49,573 nt of DNA. Source: Planctomycetota bacterium (GTDB taxonomy: Bacteria; Planctomycetota; Planctomycetia; Pirellulales; Pirellulaceae). Within the stretch, counting starts at the first letter, position 1; each line of letters begins with the position of its first letter. The DNA lies in the NCBI GenBank assembly GCA_024276655.1, contig JAJRWU010000202.1, positions 1-49,573 of the forward strand. The letters are read 5' to 3'. The notes beneath the pieces are model-generated. The model saw only the letters and a program-made list of their open reading frames with translations. It was not told where the DNA came from and did not search any database. A program made the translations under genes and the position numbers. This document shows, one piece after another, positions 22,209 through 31,354 of this stretch.

Positions 22209-24476
22209 ATGACGCAACTTCTTGAAGGTCAACCCACAACCAGCCCGGTCCAGACGGTCGTTCATCTACTGCGCGCGATCCGATACCACAAGGCGTATCT
22301 CGTGACGTCGCTGATCGTGGCGGGCTTGCTGGGCTCGGTCTATTTTTTCACGGCCACAAGAATTTACGAAGCCAACGCCTCGATTCTGATCACGAAATCA
22401 AACTCCGGCGTGTGGAGCGATCCCTCCAGTTCCGACGAAGGCCGCAACGGCCTCGTTCCCACCTACGAGATGCTGTTTTCCAGCAAGGTGGTGTTGGAGC
22501 GCGCGATCAAAACGTTGCAGCAAAAGCCGCCCAGCGCGAGAATCGATTTGGCCGCCCACCGGCGAGACCTTTGGGTTGATATCCTGCGCAACAACCTGAC
22601 CGCGAAAGGCGTGCGAAACACCAATATCATTCAGCTTTCTTATCGCTCGCAGGCGCCCGAAGCCGCGACCGAGGTCGTGGCCGCCATTCTGGATTCCTAC
22701 ATGAGCTTCATGGAGAAACATCACAAAGACGTTTCCATTGAAATCATGACGATTCTGGAAACCGAAATGAAAGACAACGAAAAACGCCTGCGGGAAAAGC
22801 AAGCCGAACTGCTGGCTCAAAAGAGCGCCGCTGGTGAAATCAGCCTGGATGAAGGCGGCAATCATGTGCATCCAATCGTGGAGCGCGTCATCGAATTGAA
22901 TAAGTCGTTGCTGAGCGCCGGCAAAAAGCGGATCCAACTGCATTCGTCGCTGGTTGCCGTTCGGGCCGCGATTCAAAACGGCGGAGACCTACGGCAGCAT
23001 CTGATCGCCTTTGAGCCGGAAGTCGGCCAGGAAGTGATCATGAGTTCGCTCGGCATGAATCCCCAGTTGGCCGCCGCAGCCGACAAAGAAGAGCGGGAAT
23101 TGCGCGGGTATCGCATCGAACTCAACCGGTTGCGGCCGCATTTAGGGCCGACGCACCATGAGATCGTTCTCTTGCATCAGAAAATATTGGCTGCCGAGCA
23201 ATACCTTCAAGATTACTACGCCAAGATCAACAACCGGCAGCAAACGATGGGCCGCAGCCAGCTGGGGCCGCTGCTTGTAACGATGATTCAGGAGCGGCTT
23301 GCACAAACGACCGCCCATGAAAACGAATTGCGGCAGCAGTACGAGGCCTTCAAGGCGGAGGCCCTGCAATTGAACGACCGCCAGGCGCAATTGCAGATGG
23401 TGACCAACGAAGTCGGCCGCCTGCAAAACTACCACAACACGTTATTGAATCGCATTGCCAATATCGACATGGGGCAAGACAACACCGGCGTGCGGGTGGC
23501 CGTCGTGAGCGACCCCACTGCAATCAAAGGCCCCGTTGCGCCCCGGCTCTCGATTATCGGCATGCTCAGCTTACTGAGCGGGCTGGGGATTGGCGTCTCG
23601 ATTGTGTATGTGCTCGACCTGCTCGACGATCGCTTCAGTTCGCCCCAAGAGTTGAGCGAACACCTGGGAGTTCCGGTGCTGGCAATCGTGAAGAAGTTGA
23701 TTGCCAATGGCGACGAAGACGCCCGCCTGCTGCCGACCTACGACGACCCGCTCTCGGTGGAAAGCGAGGCGTTTCGCACCTTGCGCACCACGCTCACACT
23801 CTCCAGCCAAGATACGCAGCGCGTGGCGATTACCAGTTACGAACCGGCCGATGGCAAAACAACCGTGCTGGCCAACTTGGCGGTTTCCTACGCCCAGGCC
23901 AATAAGCGCACTTTGCTCATCGACGCCGACCTGCGCCGACCCGGCCTGACCAAGTTCTTCAACGTTCGCGGCTGCGAGGGGCTGGCGGAAATCCTCCGAT
24001 CCGACGAAAGCATTGCTCTCATGGCGCCGGCTCGTCTCCAGCCGACCGGCGTCGACGGTTTGGACATTCTGCCCTGTGGAACCCGGCCGCCCAATCCTTC
24101 GGAACTGTTGAGCGAGTCGCGTTTGGCGGAAATCGTGGCTTGGGCCGAAACCCGATACGATCAAATATTTATCGACTGCCCGCCGATTTTGGCCGTCAGC
24201 GACGCCGCCATGGTGGCCCGCCACACCGATGGCATGCTGCTGGTCGTGCGGCCCGATAAAAACCACCGGCGGCGCGTGATTCAATCGGCGGAAGCATTGG
24301 CCTCGCTGGACGTCAACCTGCTGGGCGTGGTCGCGAACCGGGTGGACAACAAAAAGAACGGCGGCTACTACGACTACGCCTACGGATACGGCGGCGAATA
24401 CCACTACGTCGAAAACGAAGAGCAAGACGCCCCGCCGCCGCCCGCCACCGAACCCCGAAGACGCCGCGCTGCTTAA
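22209..24476 (+). CDS. Polysaccharide co-polymerase with tyrosine autokinase domain (Wzc-like)
   Basis: 755 residues. A Wzz domain lies between two membrane helices (about 30-47 and 440-463), with a long periplasmic coiled region. The cytoplasmic BY-kinase follows, with a Walker A-like ITSYEPADGKTT near 541-552, Walker A' LLIDADLRRPG near 569 and Walker B IFIDCPPIL near 652. The Walker A loop has PADGKTT where PGEGKST is usual. The C-terminus holds a tyrosine cluster (YYDYAYGYGGEYHYVE) expected to be autophosphorylated. It controls chain length and export with the upstream Wza-like protein. It ends 8 bases before the polymerase/ligase gene, so one operon is likely. Confidence 0.9.
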   Translation: MTQLLEGQPTTSPVQTVVHLLRAIRYHKAYLVTSLIVAGLLGSVYFFTATRIYEANASILITKSNSGVWSDPSSSDEGRNGLVPTYEMLFSSKVVLERAIKTLQQKPPSARIDLAAHRRDLWVDILRNNLTAKGVRNTNIIQLSYRSQAPEAATEVVAAILDSYMSFMEKHHKDVSIEIMTILETEMKDNEKRLREKQAELLAQKSAAGEISLDEGGNHVHPIVERVIELNKSLLSAGKKRIQLHSSLVAVRAAIQNGGDLRQHLIAFEPEVGQEVIMSSLGMNPQLAAAADKEERELRGYRIELNRLRPHLGPTHHEIVLLHQKILAAEQYLQDYYAKINNRQQTMGRSQLGPLLVTMIQERLAQTTAHENELRQQYEAFKAEALQLNDRQAQLQMVTNEVGRLQNYHNTLLNRIANIDMGQDNTGVRVAVVSDPTAIKGPVAPRLSIIGMLSLLSGLGIGVSIVYVLDLLDDRFSSPQELSEHLGVPVLAIVKKLIANGDEDARLLPTYDDPLSVESEAFRTLRTTLTLSSQDTQRVAITSYEPADGKTTVLANLAVSYAQANKRTLLIDADLRRPGLTKFFNVRGCEGLAEILRSDESIALMAPARLQPTGVDGLDILPCGTRPPNPSELLSESRLAEIVAWAETRYDQIFIDCPPILAVSDAAMVARHTDGMLLVVRPDKNHRRRVIQSAEALASLDVNLLGVVANRVDNKKNGGYYDYAYGYGGEYHYVENEEQDAPPPPATEPRRRRAA

Positions 24477-24484
24477 AAGAAGCA

Positions 24485-27307
24485 ATGACCATCACGCCCC
24501 ATACGATTCCAGCACTGCACGCCAACCGCCGCTCGCCCAGCCGGTTCGATACCGATTTCAGCCAAACGCTGCAACGGCTGATCGATTTTGGGCTGGCCGC
24601 AATTATCATAGCGGCCCCTTTCTTCATGGGCGGACTGGGCCCGATCGGCAAGTTCGTGTTTGTCGCGATGGTCGGATTTGTGGCCGTTTCGTGGGGGCTC
24701 CGCCAGTGTCTGGTGAAGAAGTCGCGTTGGCGGTGGTCGGGCGCCGAAGTGTTGATCATCGCCGGTATGCTGGCGCCGCTCTTGCAGTTGGCGCCGCTAT
24801 CGCCCGATTGGCTCGAGCGACTATCGCCGCATACCGCCGCACTGTTGCCGCTCTGGACCGAACACAGCCAGACGCTGGGGCAAACCGGTCCATGGAGCAC
24901 GATCTCGCTCACGCCACAGATGACGCGTGAAAGTTTGGCGGTCTATATCGCCTACGCGATGCTGTTTTTGGTGGTCGTGCAACGGATTCGCTCGCTCGAA
25001 GACGTAGAAAGAATATTGCGTTGGATCGCCTGGGTGGCGGTCGGCATGGCGGTGCTCGGGTTGGCGCAGTTTCTGTTTGGCAACGGCAGGTTTCTCTGGG
25101 TCTATGAACATCCTTCGCGCGACACCTACCACCAGGTCAAAGGCGCTTTCGCCAACCAGAATCACTTCGCCCATTTCCTCGCCCTGGGGACCGCCCCGCT
25201 GATTTGGCTGCTGGTCCGATTACAACAACAGGCCTCCAGCGAAACCGAAGCGGGTGCTGCAAAAGGGGGCGGGCATCGGCGGTCGTCGAGCGGGCGGAGA
25301 CGAAAACACAAGCGCTCGGACAAGTTCCGCCCGAGCAACCGCACCCTGTTGTTCGCTTTGTTAATTGGCGCCGGAGTGGTGGCTTTCTCGGGACTGCTCA
25401 CGTTCTCTCGCGGCGGCATTTTGGTGCTGGCGCTGGCGGCGCTACTGTGCCTGGGCCTCTATTGGTGGAAATCGATTCTCGATAAAAAGTGCCTGCTCGT
25501 GATCGGGCCGATGCTGCTGCTGGTGGGCGTGGCGTTGGTCTTTTATGGATATGAACCGCTGACCCGCCGGCTCGGCGCCGCGTTGAACGCCCGCTCGCTC
25601 GATGAACTTTCGCATGGGCGCCAAGAACTTTGGAACGCAGACCTCACCGCCATTCCACAATTTCCGCTGTGGGGGTCGGGCTTCGGCAGCCATCGGGAAA
25701 TATACCGCGTTTTCATGCGCGAACATTTCGACAGGGAATTCACGCACGCCGAAAGCGGTTACCTGCAAATTCTGGTCGAAGGCGGCGGCGCCTCTCTGTT
25801 GCTCATGCTGGCGGGAATTGGCCTAGTGCTGTTTTGGTGCTTTCACGCTTGGCGGCGTTCGCCCACCGCGGCGTATTCAGCCGCGGTTGGCGCGGTCATT
25901 CCCGGCATTGTGGTTAGCGTTGTGCATTCCCTCTGTGATTTTGTTTGGTGTCTGAGCGCGTGTATGTCGGTGGCCATCATACTGGCGGCCTGCGTTTGCC
26001 GATTGTCGCAACTTGCCGCCTCTGGAGAGACGGCGCCCGCTGGCGATGAACCCGCGCCCCGCCGAACGAAAAGGCGATCCGCCAGTTCAGCCGATGCCGC
26101 TTCGGGGTTTTCGTTCGGCATGCTGCAACGGCCCGCCATCGCCTTGGGAGTCTTTGCTATTTGCGCCGCTGTTTCGGCGGCCTTGCTGCCGCACGCCATG
26201 GCCGCACCGCATTATGAGCATTATTACAAATTGTCGAAGATGTCTTCACCTGATGCCGTCGTCGCCGAAGGCGCACTGCCCCAAGACGCCACGCCCGATC
26301 AAGTCGTGATGGAACAAACGGCATTGTTGAAAGCGCTCGCGCACTATCCCCAAGACTACCGCGCCAACCTGCGGCTGGCGGCCGTTCTATTGCAACGTTT
26401 CAATCAGGAACAAGCCGCTTCTAAAAACCCCATGGAACTCGTGCATATTCGCGACGCCGCCGAGGCCTCGCGGTTCTCTTCGCGGGCGGCTCAAGATAAA
26501 TGGTTGGCGGCGGCGGTTGGCAAGCGGCGCCAGTTGCTCGACCGCGCTTTGTTGCATTGCCGGCGGGCGTTGCGGATGTGCCCGCTTCGAGGAACGGGCT
26601 ACGTGCAGTTGGCTGAACTGTCGTTCCTGGAAGGCGCCAGTCGTCGAACGAAGGCGGCTTGTTTTTCGCAGGCGATCAAGGTGAGGCCCAATAACTCTGT
26701 GGTGCTTCTGGCCTTTGGCCGTGAAGCGGCGCTCGCCGGAGATCCTGAAACAGCCTTTGTCTCATTTAAGAAAGCGGCTCTTCAAAACCCGAAAACAGAG
26801 CGGCAATTACTCAATACGTACGGTCCCATGCTGCCGGCGTCATATATTCTCTCAAAACTTGAACCCAGCCTGGCAGGCCTAACCCATCTCTTAAAAATCT
26901 ATCGCCAACAGGGTCGGGAGCAAGATGCGGCCCATGTTGGCGGGCGTTTGGTGGCTGGGCTGGAAGGTCAAGCGAAAACCGCCGAACCGGCCGAAGCGGC
27001 GCGGCTCTGGTTTCAAGTCTATTCGATCCACCTGTTTCGGCACGATCGCGATCGGGCTCTTTACAGCCTGCGAAAAGCGGCCGAATTGGCGCCCGACGTT
27101 TTTATCCATCGCAGAACCTTGGCGCTGTTCTTAATGGAACAGGAGCAGTACGACGAAGCGATTGGGCATTTGCAATGGTGCCTGCGAAGAAAGTTGGCCG
27201 ACCGGCAACTCAAAAACCTGCTCGCCGCCGCCACTCGAAAACGAATCGAACAGAAAGTGAGCGCTGGCGAACAACTGTCGCGCCGCCCCGCGCCGCCCAT
27301 AAGGTGA
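24485..27307 (+). CDS. O-antigen ligase/polymerase-like membrane protein with C-terminal TPRs
   Basis: 940 residues. The N-terminal 510 have about 12 membrane helices with the Wzy_C/WaaL signature: FANQNHFAHFLALG, LLTFSRGGILVL, PLWGSGFGSHREIY and HAESGYLQILVEGG. A basic loop (RRSSSGRRRKHKRSDK) interrupts it near 260-280. After a further helix at about 550, the C-terminal 330 residues form helical TPR-like repeats, such as RALLHCRRALRMCPLRGTGYVQLAEL and RDRALYSLRKAAELAPDVFIH. It would polymerise or ligate lipid-linked repeat units on the outer membrane-facing side. TPR fusion is common in Planctomycetes. Confidence 0.85.
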   Translation: MTITPHTIPALHANRRSPSRFDTDFSQTLQRLIDFGLAAIIIAAPFFMGGLGPIGKFVFVAMVGFVAVSWGLRQCLVKKSRWRWSGAEVLIIAGMLAPLLQLAPLSPDWLERLSPHTAALLPLWTEHSQTLGQTGPWSTISLTPQMTRESLAVYIAYAMLFLVVVQRIRSLEDVERILRWIAWVAVGMAVLGLAQFLFGNGRFLWVYEHPSRDTYHQVKGAFANQNHFAHFLALGTAPLIWLLVRLQQQASSETEAGAAKGGGHRRSSSGRRRKHKRSDKFRPSNRTLLFALLIGAGVVAFSGLLTFSRGGILVLALAALLCLGLYWWKSILDKKCLLVIGPMLLLVGVALVFYGYEPLTRRLGAALNARSLDELSHGRQELWNADLTAIPQFPLWGSGFGSHREIYRVFMREHFDREFTHAESGYLQILVEGGGASLLLMLAGIGLVLFWCFHAWRRSPTAAYSAAVGAVIPGIVVSVVHSLCDFVWCLSACMSVAIILAACVCRLSQLAASGETAPAGDEPAPRRTKRRSASSADAASGFSFGMLQRPAIALGVFAICAAVSAALLPHAMAAPHYEHYYKLSKMSSPDAVVAEGALPQDATPDQVVMEQTALLKALAHYPQDYRANLRLAAVLLQRFNQEQAASKNPMELVHIRDAAEASRFSSRAAQDKWLAAAVGKRRQLLDRALLHCRRALRMCPLRGTGYVQLAELSFLEGASRRTKAACFSQAIKVRPNNSVVLLAFGREAALAGDPETAFVSFKKAALQNPKTERQLLNTYGPMLPASYILSKLEPSLAGLTHLLKIYRQQGREQDAAHVGGRLVAGLEGQAKTAEPAEAARLWFQVYSIHLFRHDRDRALYSLRKAAELAPDVFIHRRTLALFLMEQEQYDEAIGHLQWCLRRKLADRQLKNLLAAATRKRIEQKVSAGEQLSRRPAPPIR

Positions 27308-27429
27308 TATTTTCCAGATACTCCGTACGACAGCCTGCCAAGGCCGTCGCATGCGTCGATTCATTCGTTTCCCGATAAAAACCTTTCACGATCAAAAAAC
27401 CAACGCGATAGCAACTGGAGTTTGAACCG

Positions 27430-28605
27430 ATGCGCGAGACCCATCTTCCGTTTTCGCCCCCGCTGATTGGCCAAGAAGAAATCGACGAAGTGGTCGATAC
27501 GCTCCGCTCCGACTGGCTCACCACCGGCCCCAAAACCAAGCAGTTCGAGCAAGATTTCGCCCGCTTTACGCAGGCTCCGGCCGCCTTGGCTTTGAACTCC
27601 TGCACCGCCGGCCTACACACCGCGCTGGTGGCGCATAATATCGGACCCGGCGACGAAGTTATCACCACGCCGCTGACCTTCGCGGCGTCGGTCAATGTGA
27701 TTGAGCATGTCGGCGCGCGGCCGGTGTTGGTCGACGTGGAGCCAGATACGTTGAATATCGATCCTCGTCAAATCGCGAGGGCGATTACCGATCGCACCAA
27801 GGCGATTTTGCCTGTCCATTTTGCCGGCCATCCGGTCGACCTTGACGCCATCAACGCCTTGGCCGAGGAAAACAACCTCTGTGTCATTGAAGATGCCGCC
27901 CACGCGCCCAGCGCTCAATACAAGGGGCGCATGATCGGCTCCGGCGACAACCCAACCGCGTTCAGTTTCTACGCCACCAAAAACATGACCACCGGCGAAG
28001 GCGGAATGCTCACCGGAAGCCCGGAGTTTCTCGAACAGGCTCGCGTGATCAGCCTGCACGGCCTCAGCCGCGACGCCTGGCAAAGGTACGACGAAAAAGG
28101 AAGCTGGAAGTATGACGTCGTCTGCCCCGGATTCAAATACAACATGACCGACCTCCAGGCCTCGCTCGGCATTTGGCAATTGCGAAAGCTGGAGTCGTTC
28201 CAGCAGCGGCGGGTTCAAATCGTGGCCGCCTACCAAGAAGCGTTCGCCGAATCGTTGGCCTTTCAACTGCCTGCCGAACGGGAGGAGGTCGTGCATGCCT
28301 GGCACCTGTACGTATTGCGTCTGCTGCCGAATGCCTTGCCGATTTCGCGAGATGAATTCATTCAGGAAATGAAAAAACGCAAGATCGGCGTGTCCGTACA
28401 TTTCATTCCCATTCACTTGCACTCCTACTACCGCAACAAATACGGTTACCGCGCCGACGACTTCCCCGTCGCCCACGATAACTACCAGCAATCGTTCAGT
28501 TTGCCGTTGCATCCTGGCATGACCGATCAAGACGTGGCCGACGTGATTCACGCCGTGCGGGAAATCGTCACGCAGTGCCGAAGAAAACGCGGGGCGGCGG
28601 CATGA
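27430..28605 (+). CDS. DegT/DnrJ/EryC1-family sugar aminotransferase
   Basis: 391 residues. The fold-type I PLP pattern is complete: LNSCTAGLHTALVA at 55-68 binds the cofactor phosphate, IEDAAHAPSAQYKG contains the Asp that contacts the pyridine ring, and SFYATKNMTTGEGGM carries Lys184. Such enzymes transaminate nucleotide-linked keto-sugars, giving amino sugars for surface polysaccharides. GGAG lies 9 bases before the ATG. The gene overlaps the sugar-phosphate transferase by 4 bases (ATGA), which suggests coupling. The 122-base spacer before it might hold a separate promoter. Confidence 0.9.
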   Translation: MRETHLPFSPPLIGQEEIDEVVDTLRSDWLTTGPKTKQFEQDFARFTQAPAALALNSCTAGLHTALVAHNIGPGDEVITTPLTFAASVNVIEHVGARPVLVDVEPDTLNIDPRQIARAITDRTKAILPVHFAGHPVDLDAINALAEENNLCVIEDAAHAPSAQYKGRMIGSGDNPTAFSFYATKNMTTGEGGMLTGSPEFLEQARVISLHGLSRDAWQRYDEKGSWKYDVVCPGFKYNMTDLQASLGIWQLRKLESFQQRRVQIVAAYQEAFAESLAFQLPAEREEVVHAWHLYVLRLLPNALPISRDEFIQEMKKRKIGVSVHFIPIHLHSYYRNKYGYRADDFPVAHDNYQQSFSLPLHPGMTDQDVADVIHAVREIVTQCRRKRGAAA

Positions 28606-29189
28606 AACGCGTATTCGATATAACCTTCGCGCTGTTGGGCGTTTTGCTGCTCAGTCCGGTGTTGCTGCTGATTGGCGGCCTCATCATCGTTCTGGAAGGC
28701 CGCCCCATTTTCTTTCGCCAGGAGCGCGTTGGCCGTTGCGGCAAGCTGTTCAAAATCTGGAAGTTTCGCAGCATGACGCCCGACGCCGAGAAACGCGGCG
28801 CCCAAATCACGGCCACCGGCGACGCCCGCATCACGCGTATCGGGGCCTGGTTGCGGAAAACAAAACTCGACGAACTGCCGCAACTCTTCAACGTGCTCAA
28901 GGGCGAAATGAGCTTTGTGGGGCCGCGTCCTGAAGTGCCGCGTTACGTGGCGAAGTACAGCCGCGAACAGCGGCGCGTGCTCGAATTCACGCCCGGCATC
29001 ACCGACCCCGCCTCTTGCCGATTTCGCCATGAAAACGACCTGCTCGCCGAGGCGCAAGACGCCGAAACGCTGTATGTCGGCGAGATCATGCCGGAAAAAA
29101 TCCGCCTGAATCTGGCCTACGCCGACCGCCGAAATCTCTGGACCGACGCCTGTTGCGTGCTCAACACCGTGCGCCGTCTGGCCGGTTAA
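28602..29189 (+). CDS. Undecaprenyl-phosphate sugar phosphotransferase (PglC/WcaJ-like, short form)
   Basis: 195 residues from the ATG at 28602 that overlaps the preceding stop. One N-terminal membrane helix (ITFALLGVLLLSPVLLLIGG) is followed by the bacterial sugar transferase core: FFRQERVGRCGKLFKIWKFR, KTKLDELPQLFNVLKG and MSFVGPRPEVPRYV. It attaches the first sugar-1-phosphate to undecaprenyl phosphate at the inner membrane, starting repeat-unit synthesis. The short form lacks the extra helices of WcaJ. It is the last gene of the cluster; no glycosyltransferases or flippase follow, so those must be encoded elsewhere. Confidence 0.9.
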   Translation: MKRVFDITFALLGVLLLSPVLLLIGGLIIVLEGRPIFFRQERVGRCGKLFKIWKFRSMTPDAEKRGAQITATGDARITRIGAWLRKTKLDELPQLFNVLKGEMSFVGPRPEVPRYVAKYSREQRRVLEFTPGITDPASCRFRHENDLLAEAQDAETLYVGEIMPEKIRLNLAYADRRNLWTDACCVLNTVRRLAG

Positions 29190-29255
29190 GGCCGTTCGAT
29201 CAATTTTCGATCAATTACTGTCGCCTTTTGCGCCAGCGCGTACGGTCAAGGAAAC

Positions 29256-29312
29256 AACGCAGTCGCCTTCGGCTTGCCGTTAAACGAAAAGTGCCGTTTT
29301 CAACCGTGAGCG
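29256..29312 (-). repeat. R3 palindromic element, half copy
   Basis: One arm (CGCAGTCGCCTTCGGCTTGCCGTTAAACG within 29258-29286) and its outer flank (CAACCGTGAGCGG) match the copies at 1561-1704 and 12317-12456. The second arm is missing. It lies between the sugar transferase and the hydrolase. Confidence 0.8.
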
Positions 29313-29326
29313 GTATTGAACAGCCG

Positions 29327-30307
29327 CTAGGAAAACGCGGCGAGCACTTGTTCGACAATGCGCCAGTCGAGCCAACGTCGGTCGGAATCTTGTCCGCTGC
29401 GGCCGACGTATCCGAGATGCCCGCCGGAAGCCGTGGTTTCCAGTTGGACGGCGTCCGAAGCGGGAGTGTCGAACATATCGGCCGGAACGAGGGGATCGTC
29501 GGCTGCGGTAAAAATGAGCGTGGGCAGATGAATCTGTTCCAGGAGCGGCGCTGCGCTGCATTGGGTGTAATAGTCGTGAGCATCGGCGAAGCCGGCCATC
29601 GGGGCCGTGATTTTGTCGTCAAACTCGAATAGCGAACGCGGCGTTCTGGAAATCGCGACGTATCGACCAGAGTCGATTTCCCGCCGGCGTTTCCAAAGCC
29701 GCAGCAACGCGCGCAGAAACGATTGATCGTAAACCCGGTTCAGACCGCGTTGCAGGTTTTGCGCGCAGTAAGCCAAATTCACCGGCGGCGCGGCGGCAAT
29801 CACCGCTCGCAAACCAGCCGGCGGCTTGGCGCCCACTTCTCCGGCAAGTTTCAATGCAATATTGCCGCCCATCGAGAACCCGACCAATACCAGCGGCGCT
29901 CCAGGGCAACGCTCCGCGATAAAATGAACGGCGGCCAGGGCGTCGTCGCTACGGCCGGCGTGGTACGTTTTGCGGGCCAAATGAAACCCTGCGCCGCTGC
30001 CGCGAAGGTCCATGCGGAAGGAGCGCACGCCTCGCGCGGCCAACTTGGCGGCGGTCCGCCGCATGTAGCCCGACTCATAACAGCCGCAAAGCCCATGCAC
30101 CAAGAGCACCGTCCCGTGGACGGCTTTCCAGCCGGGCGGGCGTAAATCGTGCAAGACGATTTTATCGCCTTCCGAAACCTCAACCTCACACATTTCAGCC
30201 GGTTGCGGCTGATGCCCGCCGTGAAAAAAGTAAGCGCCGGCCACGGTTTGTGCGTGGCCGCCCCGCACGGCCCGATGTGCTCGAAAGGTGGGAATAGGGG
30301 TCCACAT
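29327..30307 (-). CDS. Alpha/beta hydrolase, YheT-like esterase
   Basis: 326 residues. The nucleophile elbow GFSMGGN carries the catalytic Ser, an oxyanion-side LLVHGLCG motif precedes it, ADDPLVP supplies the Asp and GGHLGYV the His. The opening PIPTFRAHRAVRGGHAQTV is characteristic of the YheT/EMB8 group of predicted hydrolases (TIGR/COG0429 type), whose natural substrate is not established. Cytoplasmic by lack of a signal peptide. It is not obviously linked to the flanking genes. Confidence 0.85.
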   Translation of the reverse strand: MWTPIPTFRAHRAVRGGHAQTVAGAYFFHGGHQPQPAEMCEVEVSEGDKIVLHDLRPPGWKAVHGTVLLVHGLCGCYESGYMRRTAAKLAARGVRSFRMDLRGSGAGFHLARKTYHAGRSDDALAAVHFIAERCPGAPLVLVGFSMGGNIALKLAGEVGAKPPAGLRAVIAAAPPVNLAYCAQNLQRGLNRVYDQSFLRALLRLWKRRREIDSGRYVAISRTPRSLFEFDDKITAPMAGFADAHDYYTQCSAAPLLEQIHLPTLIFTAADDPLVPADMFDTPASDAVQLETTASGGHLGYVGRSGQDSDRRWLDWRIVEQVLAAFS

Positions 30308-30357
30308 GGATCAGCCATTGGTAAGGAAACACACGCTTCAGGCATTCGCTTGGGATA

Positions 30358-30455
30358 CCGTCCCGAATTTACATACCGAATTAAAAGCCCGGCATTTTGA
30401 AAATGCCGGGCTTTTCCGAGCTACAACCGGGAACTTATTTTGGGACTGCTCCTTG
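30358..30455 (-). repeat. R1 terminator-like element, copy 4, intruding into the FkbM gene
   Basis: It aligns without gaps to 155-252 (reverse complement, 98 bp each). The hairpin is TTAAAAGCCCGGCATTTT at 30381-30398 with its partner ending at 30416. Its proximal end, which is TAAGGA in other copies, reads CAAGGA here and lies inside the FkbM reading frame; translation runs on to the next TAA inside the element. Confidence 0.8.
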
Positions 30456-31262
30456 GTGGATGGCGAAAATATCGAAATGCCGCCAGTTCATGAGGTCGTT
30501 TTCCACTAACTTTTCGCCGGGCGAGTGGCAGTGGTCGTCGAACTTGTAAACGGTGTAGCCGAGCTCCCGCAGCGCCTGGTACTGCGCCACGCGTTGTGGT
30601 TTGGTCAGATGAAGATAAACTTCGCTGCGAACGTAGGGCCGGCATTCGAGCAACAACTCGCGCAGCGATTCAATCACCTGCCGATCAAACCCTTCGGTAT
30701 CGATCTTGATATAGCGAATTTTCTTGGCGTACTCAGCGTGTTCCCGCCGTAGGTACGTCTGCACGTTCTTGCCCACGACCTGTAACTTGAAGAAGCAGGT
30801 GTGTTTGCCGGCGGCGATGCTATCGAGATTGCCGCCGTTGCAAAATCCTGGGTCGGTGTAGTCGAACTCGAAAGCGCCGTCTTCGGGCATGGCGGCGAAA
30901 TTCAGCGGGAAAATGTTTGTTTTGGTGCGATTCATCGCGGCGTTCGCCAACAACACCTTGAACACGTAGCCGTTGGGCTCCAGCGCGAATACGGCCCCGG
31001 TTCTTCCCGCCGCCAAGGCCAGCGGAACGGAGGTGTCGCCGACATGGGCGCCGATGTCGATTGCGGCGTCGCCCTCGCGAACAAATTCACGCAGAGCGTC
31101 GACCGCTTCCTGCGTGATCGGCCGTAAGCTTTCCTTAGGATGCCGCCAGTGCGCGTATTGCACTTCTCCGTCGGTGGGGAGGAAAAAAGACTCCAAGTCG
31201 TAGGTGTATTCTCGCACGCCCGGACGAATTCCGCAGCGGTAAAAATATTCCTTGAGTTTCAT
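30435..31262 (-). CDS. FkbM-family methyltransferase
   Basis: 275 residues from the ATG at 31262, preceded by AGGAG; the longer frame to 31382 lacks a ribosome binding site. The SAM-binding motif AAIDIGAHVGDTSVPLALA is followed by VFALEPNGYVFKVLLANAAMN, a typical acidic loop, and YIKIDTEGFDRQVIESL, which together define the FkbM fold. C-terminal residues (EVYLHLTKPQRV..) complete it. These enzymes O-methylate sugars or other small molecules, so a link with the polysaccharide cluster 1.2 kb away is possible but not shown. The last six or seven codons are encoded by the R1 repeat. Confidence 0.85.
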   Translation of the reverse strand: MKLKEYFYRCGIRPGVREYTYDLESFFLPTDGEVQYAHWRHPKESLRPITQEAVDALREFVREGDAAIDIGAHVGDTSVPLALAAGRTGAVFALEPNGYVFKVLLANAAMNRTKTNIFPLNFAAMPEDGAFEFDYTDPGFCNGGNLDSIAAGKHTCFFKLQVVGKNVQTYLRREHAEYAKKIRYIKIDTEGFDRQVIESLRELLLECRPYVRSEVYLHLTKPQRVAQYQALRELGYTVYKFDDHCHSPGEKLVENDLMNWRHFDIFAIHQGAVPK

Positions 31263-31354
31263 CTGAGATTCTCCTGGAATCTTGGCGTTCCGCGAGACGC
31301 GGGTTTCCCGAGCGACGATTTCAGGGACGTTGAAGAAAGCTTGGGCTTGTTTGG

